From NCBI RefSeq assembly GCF_900172315.1, contig NZ_FWFV01000011.1, forward strand, positions 1 through 64,000: a stretch of DNA of 64,000 nt, read 5' to 3'. The position numbers and the translations under genes are program-made. This document shows, in pieces, positions 7,511 to 16,607 of this stretch. The notes under the pieces are model-generated. The model saw only the letters and a list, made by a program, of their open reading frames with translations, did no database searches and was not told the DNA's origin. Every line of letters starts with the position of its first letter. Within the stretch, counting starts at the first letter, position 1. The DNA is from Palleronia marisminoris. GTDB lineage: Bacteria > Pseudomonadota > Alphaproteobacteria > Rhodobacterales > Rhodobacteraceae.

Positions 7511-8752
7511 ATGATGGCGCGGACGCTGGGGATCGACTTCGGAACATCTAACTCGGCGGCGGGCTACCTGGTCGATGGGGCGCCGCGCTTGATCGAGTTC
7601 GACGGCGACCGGACGATGCCGACGGCGATCTTCCTCGACTACGACGCGCGCGAGACCTTGATGGGCGCCGCCGCGAACGAGGCCCTTCTCGAGGGAAGCG
7701 AGGGTCGGTACATGCGCGCCCTGAAGCGGGCCCTGGGCACGTCCCTGATGCACGAAAAACGGCAGCTGATGAACGAGCGCATCACCTTCGTGGACCTGAT
7801 CGCCCGCTTCCTGCGGCGGATCAAGGCGCAGGCGGAGCAAGAGACGGGCCTCGTCTTTGACCAGGCCCTGTCCGGGCGTCCCGTCTTCTTCCACAAGGCG
7901 GGCGACGCAAGAGAGCAGCAGGCCGAGGACGACCTGCGTGCCTGCTACCTCGCAGCCGGTTTTCGGGACGTCGCGTTCATGGCCGAACCGGAAGCCGCCG
8001 CGATCGCCTCCAATGCTCTGGAGCGTCCCGGCGAGGTCGGCCTCATCGTCGATATCGGCGGGGGCACCTCGGACTTTTCGGTGTTCCGCTCCGGCGCCGA
8101 CGGGGTGTCGATCCTCGCGAACCACGGCGTCCGGATCGGCGGGACCGATTTCGACCGCTCGATCAGCTTCGATCACGTCATGCCCCTGATGGGGAAGGGA
8201 TCGCGCCTGAGGAAGGTGATGGGCGAGGGCACCACCCCCGTACCGCAGGCGATCTACAACGACCTCGCGACCTGGGAGCACATCCCGTTTCTCTACACCG
8301 CGCAGACCCGCCGTCAGGTCGCCGAGATGGTCAAGCTCGCTGCCGAGCCCGACAAGCTCGAGCGCCTCGCCAGGATCCTAGAGGATGAACTGGGGCATGA
8401 ACTGGCCTTTGCGGTCGAGGCCGGGAAGATCGACGTCAACCGGAACGGCTATGCCGGGACGATCGGAATGTCCGAGATCGAACCCGGCCTCTCGATGACG
8501 ATCCGGGCGGAGCAGGTCGCGGCCAGCCTGGAGCCTTTCGCGCGTGAGCTCTCCACCGGCCTGGAGGACACCCTTGTCCTTGCCGAAACGGAGGCGGCCG
8601 CGATCGACCGCGTGATCTACGTTGGCGGCTCCAGCCTCATGACGATGGTGTCCGACACGATGAAGGCGGCCCTGCCGGACGCGCGCCACGAATTCGCCGA
8701 GGTCTTCACGGCCGTCGCGGATGGGTTGGCCATCGCCGCCGGGCGGACCTGA
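7511..8752 (+). CDS. Hsp70-family protein (YegD-like chaperone)
   Basis: A 413-residue protein of the Hsp70/actin superfamily without the canonical substrate-binding domain, matching the YegD-type stand-alone members. The phosphate-1 motif GIDFGTSNSA is at residues 7-16, EPEAAAIASN near 158, the phosphate-2 motif VDIGGGTSDFSVF near 180, and the adenosine motif YVGGSSLM near the C-terminus. It should bind ATP; clients are unknown for this subgroup. GAGAGGGAAG precedes the ATG at 7511 (a second ATG follows immediately). The divergent c-di-GMP gene shares the 234-bp promoter region; the ergothioneine genes follow on the same strand after 188 bp. Confidence 0.88.
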   Translation: MMARTLGIDFGTSNSAAGYLVDGAPRLIEFDGDRTMPTAIFLDYDARETLMGAAANEALLEGSEGRYMRALKRALGTSLMHEKRQLMNERITFVDLIARFLRRIKAQAEQETGLVFDQALSGRPVFFHKAGDAREQQAEDDLRACYLAAGFRDVAFMAEPEAAAIASNALERPGEVGLIVDIGGGTSDFSVFRSGADGVSILANHGVRIGGTDFDRSISFDHVMPLMGKGSRLRKVMGEGTTPVPQAIYNDLATWEHIPFLYTAQTRRQVAEMVKLAAEPDKLERLARILEDELGHELAFAVEAGKIDVNRNGYAGTIGMSEIEPGLSMTIRAEQVAASLEPFARELSTGLEDTLVLAETEAAAIDRVIYVGGSSLMTMVSDTMKAALPDARHEFAEVFTAVADGLAIAAGRT

Positions 8753-8940
8753 CGAAGGCGCGCCGAGCTGTTGCAGCCTGCGCGGCGCGGGAGCCACCGA
8801 TGCCCGCGAGGCGACCCGCCCGGGAAGATCGAACGCCGCGTCCGCTGCACCGGTGGCCATTTCCCGCTTGAAACGAGCCTGTCTCGCTTAGGTTGCTGTG
8901 GAGCGGGTTGGACCCGCGTGCCACATCAGGAGTGACCCCG

Positions 8941-10203
8941 ATGAACGTCGCCCCCAAGCCATTGCCGCGCAGCGCCGCCATGGACCTGTTCACCAGCACG
9001 CGGGCGCGCAGCCAGGCCCTGGCGGCGCCGCTTTGTCCCGAGGACATGATGCTGCAGAGCATGGAGGATGCCTCGCCCGTCAAATGGCACCTGGCCCATA
9101 CGACGTGGTTCTTCGAAGAGTTCATCCTGAAGCCGCGCGTCCGCAACTACGCCTCGCCGGACGACCGCTTCGCGTTCCTTTTCAACTCGTACTACACGCA
9201 GGCCGGCCCACGACATGCGCGCGACCGAAGGGGCCTCGTGTCGCGCCCGGATGGCGAGGCGGTGCGCGACTACCGCGCCCATGTCGAGGACAGCCTCGCC
9301 AGCCTGATGAGTGCGGCGCGCGACGACAGCGACGACATCGCCGCTCTGGTCGAACTCGGCTGCCATCACGAGATGCAGCACCAGGAACTTCTGGTCACCG
9401 ACCTGCTGCACGGGCTCAGCTTCAACCCGTTGCTGCCCGCCTACAAGGACCCCGAGCCGCTTCCCGTCACCTCCGAGGTGCCGCTGACCTTCACCCGCCA
9501 TGACGGCGGCCTCGTCGAGATCGGCCATGACGGCCAAGGGTTCGCCTATGATTGCGAAGGCCCGCGTCACAAGGTCTGGCTCGACCCGTTCGACATCGCC
9601 GACCGGCCGGTCACCAACCGCGATTGGATCGAATTCATGGAGGATGGCGGCTACGGCGACACCCGCCATTGGCTGATGGAGGGACACGCCGTCGCCACGC
9701 GGGAAGGGTGGGAGCATCCGCTCTACTGGTGGCGGCAGGACGATGAATGGTGGACCTATACGCTGCGGGGACCTCAGCCGGTCGCTCTCGACGCGCCCGT
9801 TGTCCATGTCAGCTATTACGAGGCCGACGCGTTCGCGCGCTGGGCCGGGCGCCGTCTGCCGACCGAAGCCGAGCACGAGGTCGCGTTCCGAACGGCTCCG
9901 ATCGGCGGCAACCTGATGGGCGAGGCCGGCGCGATCGGAGCGCTGCGCCCTCTGCCCGGCAAGGGCGTCTGGGGCGATGTATGGGAGTGGACCGCCTCCG
10001 ACTTCGCGCCCTATCCCGGGTTCCGCCCGCCCGAAGGCGCATTGGGCGAGTACAACGGCAAGTTCATGGTCAATCAGCGGGTCCTCCGCGGCGGTTCCTG
10101 CGCCACGCCGAAGAAGCAGATGCGGACGACCTACCGAACCTTCTTCTATCCGCATCAGCGCTGGCAGATGCTGGGCCTGCGCCTGGCCGGCGATGCCGCG
10201 TGA
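8941..10203 (+). CDS. egtB: Ergothioneine biosynthesis sulfoxide synthase EgtB
   Basis: A 420-residue non-haem iron enzyme that joins a thiol (cysteine or gamma-glutamylcysteine, depending on type) to hercynine with O2, forming a sulfoxide intermediate of ergothioneine. The N-terminal DinB-like domain carries the iron ligands: KWHLAHTTWFFEEF near residue 40 and the HxxxH of CHHEMQHQELL near 140. The C-terminal half is the FGE-sulfatase/formylglycine-type fold with VSYYEADAFARWAGRRLPTE and the terminal RGGSCATPKKQMR. AGGAG precedes the ATG at 8941. The gene overlaps or abuts egtD, so the pair is one transcription unit. Which thiol donor it prefers cannot be told. Confidence 0.95.
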   Translation: MNVAPKPLPRSAAMDLFTSTRARSQALAAPLCPEDMMLQSMEDASPVKWHLAHTTWFFEEFILKPRVRNYASPDDRFAFLFNSYYTQAGPRHARDRRGLVSRPDGEAVRDYRAHVEDSLASLMSAARDDSDDIAALVELGCHHEMQHQELLVTDLLHGLSFNPLLPAYKDPEPLPVTSEVPLTFTRHDGGLVEIGHDGQGFAYDCEGPRHKVWLDPFDIADRPVTNRDWIEFMEDGGYGDTRHWLMEGHAVATREGWEHPLYWWRQDDEWWTYTLRGPQPVALDAPVVHVSYYEADAFARWAGRRLPTEAEHEVAFRTAPIGGNLMGEAGAIGALRPLPGKGVWGDVWEWTASDFAPYPGFRPPEGALGEYNGKFMVNQRVLRGGSCATPKKQMRTTYRTFFYPHQRWQMLGLRLAGDAA

Positions 10204-11149
10204 CCGAATCTCCACGGGGCCGGACCCGGTGAGCACCGAGTTGCTCGAGGATGCGATCGCGGGGCTGTCGGCCAGCCCCAAAACCCTGAGCCCCAAATGG
10301 CTCTACGACGAGCGCGGCAGCGAGCTCTTCGAGCAGATCACCGAGCTGCCCGAATACTACCTGACCCGCGCCGAGACCGGGATCCTGGAGGTCCATGCCG
10401 GAAAGCTCGTCGATCTCGTGCCCGCGGGCGGCGCGCTGATCGAACTGGGGTCGGGGGCGTCGGTCAAGACCCGGTTGCTGCTGGATGCCGCGACGCATCT
10501 GGATGCCTATGTCCCGGTCGACATCTCGGCAGACTTTCTGCACCGCACTGCGGATGATCTGCGGGGGCGTTACCCGGACCTCAGGATCGTCCCCTTGGTC
10601 GGCGATTTCTCGCAGCCGCTGGACCTGCCCCAGCCGGTGATGGATCATCCGAAGGTGGGGTTCTTCCCGGGCTCGACCATCGGAAATCTCGGTCCCCGCG
10701 CGGCGCGGGCGCTGCTGCGGAACGCGCGCACGTGGCGAAACGTTCAAGGCTTCATCCTCGGCTTCGATCTGGTCAAGAACCAGAGAGAACTGGTCGCGGC
10801 CTATGACGATGCCCGGGGCGTGACGGCCCGGTTCATCGGCAACATCCTGGTCCGGCTCAACCGCGAGACAGGGGCGAATTTCGACCCCGAGGCCTTCTCG
10901 TACGAGGCGCGCTGGAACGCCGAGGCCACCCGGATCGACATGCGGCTGGTCTCGACCCGGCAGCAGGTGGTGGACCTAGCCGGAACCCGGATCGCATTCG
11001 AGGCCGGAGAGTCGATCCATGTCAGCGCGTCCCGCAAGTTCACGCCGGACAGCCTCGCCGCGCTGGTCGGTTCTGCGGGATGGAAGCTGGATCGTACCCT
11101 GACGGATGCCGGAAACCGCTTTGCCATCGCATTTCTGACGCCCGCATAG
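10193..11149 (+). CDS. egtD: L-histidine N(alpha)-methyltransferase EgtD
   Basis: A 318-residue SAM-dependent methyltransferase that trimethylates histidine to hercynine, the substrate of EgtB. The SAM-binding motif LIELGSGASVKTRLLLDA lies near residue 85, and FFPGSTIGNLGPRAA, a family hallmark, near 160; PKWLYDERGSELFEQITELP is the typical N-terminal region. The ATG at 10193 overlaps egtB by 11 bases; a GTG at 10229 is a possible alternative start, and neither has a strong ribosome binding site, so translation is probably coupled to egtB. No egtA, egtC or egtE is nearby. Confidence 0.93.
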   Translation: MPRDRISTGPDPVSTELLEDAIAGLSASPKTLSPKWLYDERGSELFEQITELPEYYLTRAETGILEVHAGKLVDLVPAGGALIELGSGASVKTRLLLDAATHLDAYVPVDISADFLHRTADDLRGRYPDLRIVPLVGDFSQPLDLPQPVMDHPKVGFFPGSTIGNLGPRAARALLRNARTWRNVQGFILGFDLVKNQRELVAAYDDARGVTARFIGNILVRLNRETGANFDPEAFSYEARWNAEATRIDMRLVSTRQQVVDLAGTRIAFEAGESIHVSASRKFTPDSLAALVGSAGWKLDRTLTDAGNRFAIAFLTPA

Positions 11150-11204
11150 GCCGCCGGCCCCGGGCGATCTTGCGTCCGCCCGCGGTAACATTCAGTTTCC
11201 GCGC

Positions 11205-12083
11205 ATGTTCAATACGCTCAACCTGCCCTTCGATCCGACTGTCCTGTTGCAACTCGACCTGCTCGCGTCGCTGCTGCTACTCGTCGTGCTCTGGATCGCG
11301 CGCAAGATCGTGGTGGGCACGATCCGCGCCCGCACGGAGCTGCCGCCGCATGACCAGCGGCGCCTGATCGCCACGAGTCGCAACGTCTTCCTCTTCCTGC
11401 TGCTCGTCGGGCTCGTGCTGATCTGGGCGCCGCAGCTCCGCACGTTCGCCTTGTCGCTGACCGCGGTGGCCGTGGCGATCGTCGTGGCGACGAAAGAGCT
11501 GATCCTGTGCCTGTCCGGGGCGGTTCTGCGGGCCACGACCCGCGCCTTCGGTATCGGCGACTGGATCGAGGTGGGCGACAACCGGGGCGAAGTCACCGAC
11601 CACACGTTGCTCGCTACCACGCTCGAAGAGTTCGGGACCGGCCCCCACATCTATACGCCGACGGGACGGATGATCGTGCTGCCCAACAGCATGCTTCTGA
11701 CGACGCCCGTCCGAAACCAGACGGCCCTGCGCGAGGATACCTATCACCGCTTCGCGGTGACGCTCGATCCCGTGCCGGCGCTGGGTGGGAAGCGAGAGGT
11801 GGTCACCCGGATCGTGCACCGCCACTACGAGCCGTTCCGGGAGCGGGCCGCCCGCGCCAGCGACTTGATCGAGCGCCGAACCCGGTCGGACTTGCCGGAC
11901 CCCACGCCTGCCATCCGCCTCCGCACGTCCGACCTTGGGAAGCTGAGGGTGGAGATCACCCTCTTCTGCCCGTCCCGAGAGGCCGAGCGTCTCGAAAGCG
12001 ACATCACGTGGGACCTCCTCGCCACCCTGAGGTCGGCGGACCCGAAAGATGCGGACGAACAGGCGGAGGACAAGGCGACCTGA
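11205..12083 (+). CDS. MscS-family mechanosensitive ion channel
   Basis: A 292-residue inner-membrane protein. Hydrophobic segments lie at about residues 17-34, 60-78 and 83-105; the third, with LSLTAVAVAIVVATKELI, corresponds to the pore-lining helix, and GDWIEVGDNRGEV followed by YTPTGRMIVLPNSMLL is the beta domain typical of MscS. The charged C-terminus (about 170-292) would form the cytoplasmic cage. The family releases solutes on hypo-osmotic shock; some members do other jobs, so the exact role is not certain. It follows egtD by 55 bp on the same strand and could be cotranscribed. Confidence 0.85.
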   Translation: MFNTLNLPFDPTVLLQLDLLASLLLLVVLWIARKIVVGTIRARTELPPHDQRRLIATSRNVFLFLLLVGLVLIWAPQLRTFALSLTAVAVAIVVATKELILCLSGAVLRATTRAFGIGDWIEVGDNRGEVTDHTLLATTLEEFGTGPHIYTPTGRMIVLPNSMLLTTPVRNQTALREDTYHRFAVTLDPVPALGGKREVVTRIVHRHYEPFRERAARASDLIERRTRSDLPDPTPAIRLRTSDLGKLRVEITLFCPSREAERLESDITWDLLATLRSADPKDADEQAEDKAT

Positions 12084-12179
12084 CCGGCCGTCGCTCCCAA
12101 GCGCAAAGCCCATCAATTCTCGGGCGACTTCACGGCGGCGCAGGAACGTCGGTGCGCGGCATCGACGAAGATCGCGCCG

Positions 12180-13121
12180 TCAGTCGCGAGCACGCATGAC
12201 CCGCGCAAGGCGGCGGATCTTGAGGGCGCGATTGAACTCTCCGCCGAAGATGAGAACCAGCGCGGCAAGGTACATGAAGTACAGCGCCGCCACGATGCCG
12301 GCGAGGCCCGCGTAGTAGCTCGAATAGCTGGCGAAGCTTCGCAGGTAGAACGAGAAGGCTGCCGTCAGCAGTATCCACATCGTCACCGTGAAAAGCACCC
12401 CCGGCCAGATGTTCGCGAACCGCGTGCGCCGCGCGGGAAGGAAGACATGGGCGACAAACAGGGATGCCGCAAGGATCACGGTGACCGCGGGGTAGCGGAT
12501 CAGTCCGACCGTCACCGATGCGGGGTCGAAGCCCGGCAGCAGCGCGTGCAGCATCGACCCGGCCCGCGGCGCGATCACCAGCAGGTATCCGACCAGGACG
12601 AGCACCAGGCTGGCCAGAAGGACCACCCCGACTTGCACGCCATACACGACCAGGATCGAGCGGCTCTCGCGGATGCCATAGGCCCGGTTGAGCCCGACCC
12701 GGACGCCGTCGACGCCCCCCACCGCGAACCAGATCGTCAGCAGGATACCGATGCTGAGGACCCCGCCCCGCTGCACGGTCATCACCTGCTCCACCTCCGA
12801 CACGATCGGCTGGACGAGCGCCTGCGGCACGATCGCGATCAGGAACGCGTTCAGCGTGTCGGCCATCGAGCGGTCGCCGATGAAGGCGGTCAGGGAACTG
12901 GTGAAGATCAGGAACGGGAAGATCGCCAGCAGGGCGCGGAACGCCACGTTGCCGGCAAGGCCGAACGCGTCGTCGCTCCAGAGTCTCAGGGAGGCTTCGC
13001 GTATCACGGCCCAGGCGGCGCTCAATCCCGTCCCGTGGAGCAGATCTTCGGGATGCTCGCTGACTATCCCGTGCGTCAGGACGGCGTCGCGCCCCATTTC
13101 ATGATCCGGCTTGGCATTCAT
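12180..13121 (-). CDS. YihY/BrkB-family inner-membrane protein
   Basis: A 313-residue integral membrane protein of the YihY/virulence factor BrkB family. About six membrane segments can be seen, the first around AFRALLAIFPFLIFTSSLTAFIG and the last around GLAGIVAALYFMYLAALVLIFGGE, followed by the family's short basic tail (FNRALKIRRLARVMRARD). The N-terminal 35 residues are hydrophilic. The ATG at 13121 was preferred to a GTG 18 bases upstream because GGGAG sits at the right distance before it. Members are called ribonuclease BN-like in old annotation, but no nuclease motif is visible; the transported substrate is unknown. It converges with the MscS gene. Confidence 0.85.
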   Translation of the reverse strand: MNAKPDHEMGRDAVLTHGIVSEHPEDLLHGTGLSAAWAVIREASLRLWSDDAFGLAGNVAFRALLAIFPFLIFTSSLTAFIGDRSMADTLNAFLIAIVPQALVQPIVSEVEQVMTVQRGGVLSIGILLTIWFAVGGVDGVRVGLNRAYGIRESRSILVVYGVQVGVVLLASLVLVLVGYLLVIAPRAGSMLHALLPGFDPASVTVGLIRYPAVTVILAASLFVAHVFLPARRTRFANIWPGVLFTVTMWILLTAAFSFYLRSFASYSSYYAGLAGIVAALYFMYLAALVLIFGGEFNRALKIRRLARVMRARD

Positions 13122-13353
13122 GCATCGGCTCCCGCGCACCAGCGATCCCGACGCGAATCCAGGCTCGCTGGCAGGTCGGACTTTGCACTAACCCGCCAGT
13201 CACAGCGCGGTTGCGACGAACGGCGGATGTCGGCGGGTCGCGGGATGTGCTGCCCCTGCAACTCTCTTCGTGGCCGAGGGAACCGTCACCGGTCCGCAAT
13301 TGATCGCCGGCAGGTATCTGGCAAGGTACAGATCCGGAAGCGAGGGGTGAGTT

Positions 13354-13632
13354 ATGGAAGGACTGCTGGATGCGATCGGCGCGGTGGCGCTGACGTTGCT
13401 TGTCGTGATCGGGCTGGTGGCCGGATTCATCGCGGGCAAGATCGCGGGTCGCAACATGGTGCTGTACCTGATCGTCGGCGTCGCGGCGGCGGTAGCCATC
13501 CCCTTCCTCCTGGCCGCGCTGGGGCTGGGTGTGTTGGCTGCGGGCGGCCTTCTGCTGCTGCTGGCCGTGGCGGCCGTCGGAGCGGTCGTGGTGCTCGCGG
13601 TCGTTCGGGCACTGGTCGGCCGCCGGAAGTAG
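13354..13632 (+). CDS. Small glycine/alanine-rich membrane protein, 92 aa
   Basis: Three closely spaced hydrophobic segments fill almost the whole protein (about residues 8-28, 36-57 and 60-84), ending in a basic RALVGRRK tail. The pattern GLVAGFIAGKIAGRNMVLYL resembles GlsB/YeaQ/YmgE (transglycosylase-associated) small membrane proteins, but the match is by pattern only. The sequence GAGGGG a few bases before the ATG acts as the ribosome binding site. It is divergent from the YihY gene (232 bp between starts) and converges with the CAP-domain gene. Confidence 0.6.
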   Translation: MEGLLDAIGAVALTLLVVIGLVAGFIAGKIAGRNMVLYLIVGVAAAVAIPFLLAALGLGVLAAGGLLLLLAVAAVGAVVVLAVVRALVGRRK

Positions 13633-13667
13633 GAACTGTTGCGCCCGCCTTTCGCAGCGGGCGCATG

Positions 13668-14585
13668 TCAGTCTCGCCCGCCGAAGACGGCGACGGCCGT
13701 CGCGCGCCCGTCGTCCCGCGTCGCGGCGGCGAATCCCAGGTGGGTGGCGCGCTCGCCACCGAGCGAGGCGCCGGCGTTGCCCGAAGCCCAGCCTTCGACG
13801 AAGGCCGCCACATCCTCTTTCGACAGTGCCACACCGGACCCGCCCCGGCTCGCGCTGAGGATCGAGAGGCTGGTCCAGCCGGTCTCTCCCTCGGGCAGCA
13901 GGCCGAAGATGTCCTTGGGCGGCTCCTCGTCCGCCAGTCGCGCCTCGAGTACCCGTTCGGCCACAGTCGAGAGCGGCTCGCTTGGGTCAAGGGGACCCAG
14001 CCCGGCGCTCTCGCGATGCGCGTTCATCTCTGCGAGAGCAGCGGCGTGGGCTTCCTCAGCCGTGAGAGCCGGCGCGTCGTCGTCCTCTCCGGGGCCGGCA
14101 AATGTCTGGACGGCGTAGATCTCGTCCGCCTCGCCCGCGACGCCGAAACCGAAGCGGTCGAAGCCTCCGGTCAGGATATTCTCGCGATGCTCGGGGCTTT
14201 GCATCCAGCCCTCGTGGAACGCCTCGATGCGCTCGATATCGGGCGGCGGCATGCAACCCGAGCACATGGCGATGTTCTCGCCGCTGAGCGCCCACTGGCT
14301 GCCGCCGGCGGCAAGGAACCGATCCGCGGGCGTCTGCCCGTCGGGGCCGACATGGGCGTAATAGTCCCGCTCGACCATGTCGACCGCGTGGCTCTGTGCC
14401 GCCTCGTTCAGGATCGGGCCGAGGCTCAGTTCGGGCAGGCCAGCCTCGCTGCGGGATGTGTTCACCAGTTCGAGCGCCCGTTGGCGCAGCGCGTCGAGGT
14501 CGCCCGCGTCTTGCGCGGCGGCGGGAAGAGCGGTGGCGCAGAGCGCGGCGAGGGCCAAGCTGCGCAAGGCGGTGAGTCCGGTCAC
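13668..14585 (-). CDS. Secreted CAP-domain (SCP/PR1-like) protein
   Basis: A 305-residue exported protein: a Sec signal peptide (MTGLTALRSLALAALCATALPAAAQ, cleavage after AAAQ at about residue 25 or AAA just before) is followed by a CAP domain. CAP hallmarks are QRALELVNTSRSEAGLPEL, LNEAAQSHAVDM (first His), GENIAMC, and HEGWMQSPEHRENIL (second His and Glu). The fold is typically extracytoplasmic; bacterial members are largely uncharacterised. A C-terminal region (about 170-305) looks like a second, degenerate copy of the domain (AHAAALAEMNAHRESAGLGPL). The gene is divergent from the isochorismate synthase gene across 203 bp. Confidence 0.85.
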   Translation of the reverse strand: MTGLTALRSLALAALCATALPAAAQDAGDLDALRQRALELVNTSRSEAGLPELSLGPILNEAAQSHAVDMVERDYYAHVGPDGQTPADRFLAAGGSQWALSGENIAMCSGCMPPPDIERIEAFHEGWMQSPEHRENILTGGFDRFGFGVAGEADEIYAVQTFAGPGEDDDAPALTAEEAHAAALAEMNAHRESAGLGPLDPSEPLSTVAERVLEARLADEEPPKDIFGLLPEGETGWTSLSILSASRGGSGVALSKEDVAAFVEGWASGNAGASLGGERATHLGFAAATRDDGRATAVAVFGGRD

Positions 14586-14788
14586 GGGGCGTTTCCTCTC
14601 GGTGCCGATGGACGTTCCGGGGGTGAACCGCTGCGATCTGCCTTGCGTTCCGCACGTGTGCCGAGATCATTTCCCTATTGATTTTGTCGGATTAGCTTTC
14701 CAAGCCCTCGCTTTGGCGTTACCTCGCGCTCGAGAAGGTTCAGGACGCCGGTGCGCCGAACCGCCGCGGATCGAGATAAGAGAGCGAG

Positions 14789-15916
14789 ATGCCGACACAT
14801 CAGGCACGGAAAGAGGCTTGGACGCAGGCTTGCGAGGCGGCGGTGCAGCCATTCCGGCTGGGCGAGCGGGCCGGCGTCGTCAGGGGGCGGATCGTCGGGC
14901 GGATTGAAGCGCTGGCAGAGGCGGTGTCCGACAGCGCGGCGGCGACCTTCGTCGGGGCGATCCCGTTCGATCGGCGCGAGGATGGCTTCCTGCTGACGCC
15001 CGAGCCGACCGGTCCATGGACGCCCGGAAGCGGCGATCCGGTCCGGCGTCCGTCGGTCAGGCTCCGTCAGGTTCCCGCGCCTGAAGACTACGCGGCACAG
15101 GTCGATGCCCTGACGCGCCGGATCGCCGCTGCGGGCGACGGTCTCAGGAAAGCGGTGATCGCCCGCACGCTCGAGATCGAGGCGCCCGACATCATCGACC
15201 CCTTTTTCGTCCATGCGCGCCTGAATGGCGATGCGACGATGCGCTACTGCCTTCCCTTGCCCCCTCTGGACGGCGCGCCGCAACGCTGGCTGCTGGGCGC
15301 GACGCCGGAGCTGCTTTTGTCGAAGCGACAGGGCAAGATCGCCTCGCACCCGCTGGCCGGCTCGGCGCGGCGCAGCGCCGATGCGGTCGAGGATCGCGCG
15401 GCCGCCGAGCGCCTGCTTGCCTCGGGCAAGGACCGGCACGAGCACGCGCTCGTCGTCGAATACGTTCTCGACGTGCTGGCGCCCCATTGCAGCCACCTTC
15501 ACGCGCCGGAGGGACCGTCTCTCGAGGCGACGCAAAGCATGTGGCACCTTGGAACCCGGATCGAGGGGGTGCTGAAGGACCCGTCCACGCCCTGCCTCGA
15601 CCTCGTCGGCCTCTTGCACCCCACGCCAGCGGTCGCCGGCGTTCCGCTTGCCGCCGCGTTGGTCGCGATCGCCGAGACCGAGACGATCCGGCGCGGCTTC
15701 TATGCCGGCGCGGTGGGTTGGGCGAATGCCGCAGGCGATGGCGCGTGGCACGTCACCCTGAGATGCTCCGAAATTGAGGGACGGCACGCGCGGCTCTTCG
15801 CCGGGGCCGGCATCGTGGCGGATTCCGTCCCCCAAGGCGAAGTCGAAGAGACCGAGGCCAAGTTCCAGGCCATGCTTTCGGCCTTCGACTGCGGCCCCCT
15901 CCCATCCCCGAACTGA
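14789..15916 (+). CDS. dhbC: Isochorismate synthase
   Basis: A 375-residue chorismate-binding enzyme converting chorismate to isochorismate, the first step toward 2,3-dihydroxybenzoate. Family hallmarks are KAVIARTLEIEA near residue 130, ASHPLAGSARRS near 190, WHLGTRIEGVL near 252, LHPTPAVAGVP near 280, and the C-terminal ARLFAGAGIVADS followed by EVEETEAKFQAML. The length fits DhbC/EntC rather than MenF. It starts the rightward dhbC-dhbB-dhbA run (28 bp before the isochorismatase); no men genes or siderophore NRPS genes are in the window. I looked for an obvious iron box in the 203-bp upstream region and did not find one I could defend. Confidence 0.92.
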   Translation: MPTHQARKEAWTQACEAAVQPFRLGERAGVVRGRIVGRIEALAEAVSDSAAATFVGAIPFDRREDGFLLTPEPTGPWTPGSGDPVRRPSVRLRQVPAPEDYAAQVDALTRRIAAAGDGLRKAVIARTLEIEAPDIIDPFFVHARLNGDATMRYCLPLPPLDGAPQRWLLGATPELLLSKRQGKIASHPLAGSARRSADAVEDRAAAERLLASGKDRHEHALVVEYVLDVLAPHCSHLHAPEGPSLEATQSMWHLGTRIEGVLKDPSTPCLDLVGLLHPTPAVAGVPLAAALVAIAETETIRRGFYAGAVGWANAAGDGAWHVTLRCSEIEGRHARLFAGAGIVADSVPQGEVEETEAKFQAMLSAFDCGPLPSPN

Positions 15917-15944
15917 ACTGCGACTGCCTGTTGAAAGGACGCGC

Positions 15945-16607
15945 ATGGCTCTGCCGACGATCCCCGATTACGACCTTCCCGCCGACGACCTGCCAGCCGC
16001 CCGCGTGCCCTGGCAGCTCGAGCCAGGTCGCGCAACGCTCCTGATCCACGACATGCAGCGCTATTTCTGCGCCGCCTACGGGGACGGGGCGGTGGACCGG
16101 CCCGACACTCCCATCGGCCAGGCGGCGCGTGGCATCGCCGCGATCGCGCAGGCGGCCCGTTCCGCGGGCATCCCGGTCTTCTATACCGCGCAAAAGGGGA
16201 ACCAACTGCCGGCCGATCGCGGCTTGCAGGCGGATTTCTGGGGTCCCGGCATGAAAGCAACCCCCGAGCATGAAGAGATCGTGGCACCTCTTTCGCCCGC
16301 TGCCGGAGATCTCGTCCTGCACAAGCACCGCTACAGCGCATTTCAACGGTCGAACCTCGAGACGTTGATGCGTGCGCGGGGGCGCGACCAGATCATCGTG
16401 ACGGGCATCTATGCCCATATCGGGTGCCTCGCGACGGCCGCCGAAGCTTTCCAGCGGGACATCCAGCCCTTCTTCGTCGCGGACGCGCTTGCCGATTTCG
16501 ACCGGGCGCGTCACGACATGGCCGTGGCTTGGGTGGCAGGATGCTGCGGCGTGCCGCTCACGGCCGCCGATGTCGTGGGTGCAATCGGCACGGGAACCGG
16601 AGCATGA
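15945..16607 (+). CDS. Isochorismatase (DhbB/EntB N-terminal type) without aryl carrier domain
   Basis: A 220-residue isochorismatase that should hydrolyse isochorismate to 2,3-dihydro-2,3-dihydroxybenzoate and pyruvate. LLIHDMQRYFCAAY carries the catalytic Asp, the Lys follows in LVLHKHRYSAFQ, and the family's ITGIYAHIGC-type segment reads VTGIYAHIGCLATAAEAF, continuing to FFVADALADF. EntB/DhbB proteins are about 285 residues because they end in an aryl carrier domain; here the protein stops after the hydrolase, so it cannot load DHB onto a peptide synthetase itself. AAAGGAC precedes the ATG; its stop overlaps the next gene by ATGA. Confidence 0.92.
   Translation: MALPTIPDYDLPADDLPAARVPWQLEPGRATLLIHDMQRYFCAAYGDGAVDRPDTPIGQAARGIAAIAQAARSAGIPVFYTAQKGNQLPADRGLQADFWGPGMKATPEHEEIVAPLSPAAGDLVLHKHRYSAFQRSNLETLMRARGRDQIIVTGIYAHIGCLATAAEAFQRDIQPFFVADALADFDRARHDMAVAWVAGCCGVPLTAADVVGAIGTGTGA

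Noticed and set aside
12447-14681. Plus-strand open frame of over 700 codons across YihY, the small membrane gene and the CAP gene
   Set aside because: It crosses three genes with clear families and signals and has no coherent domain.
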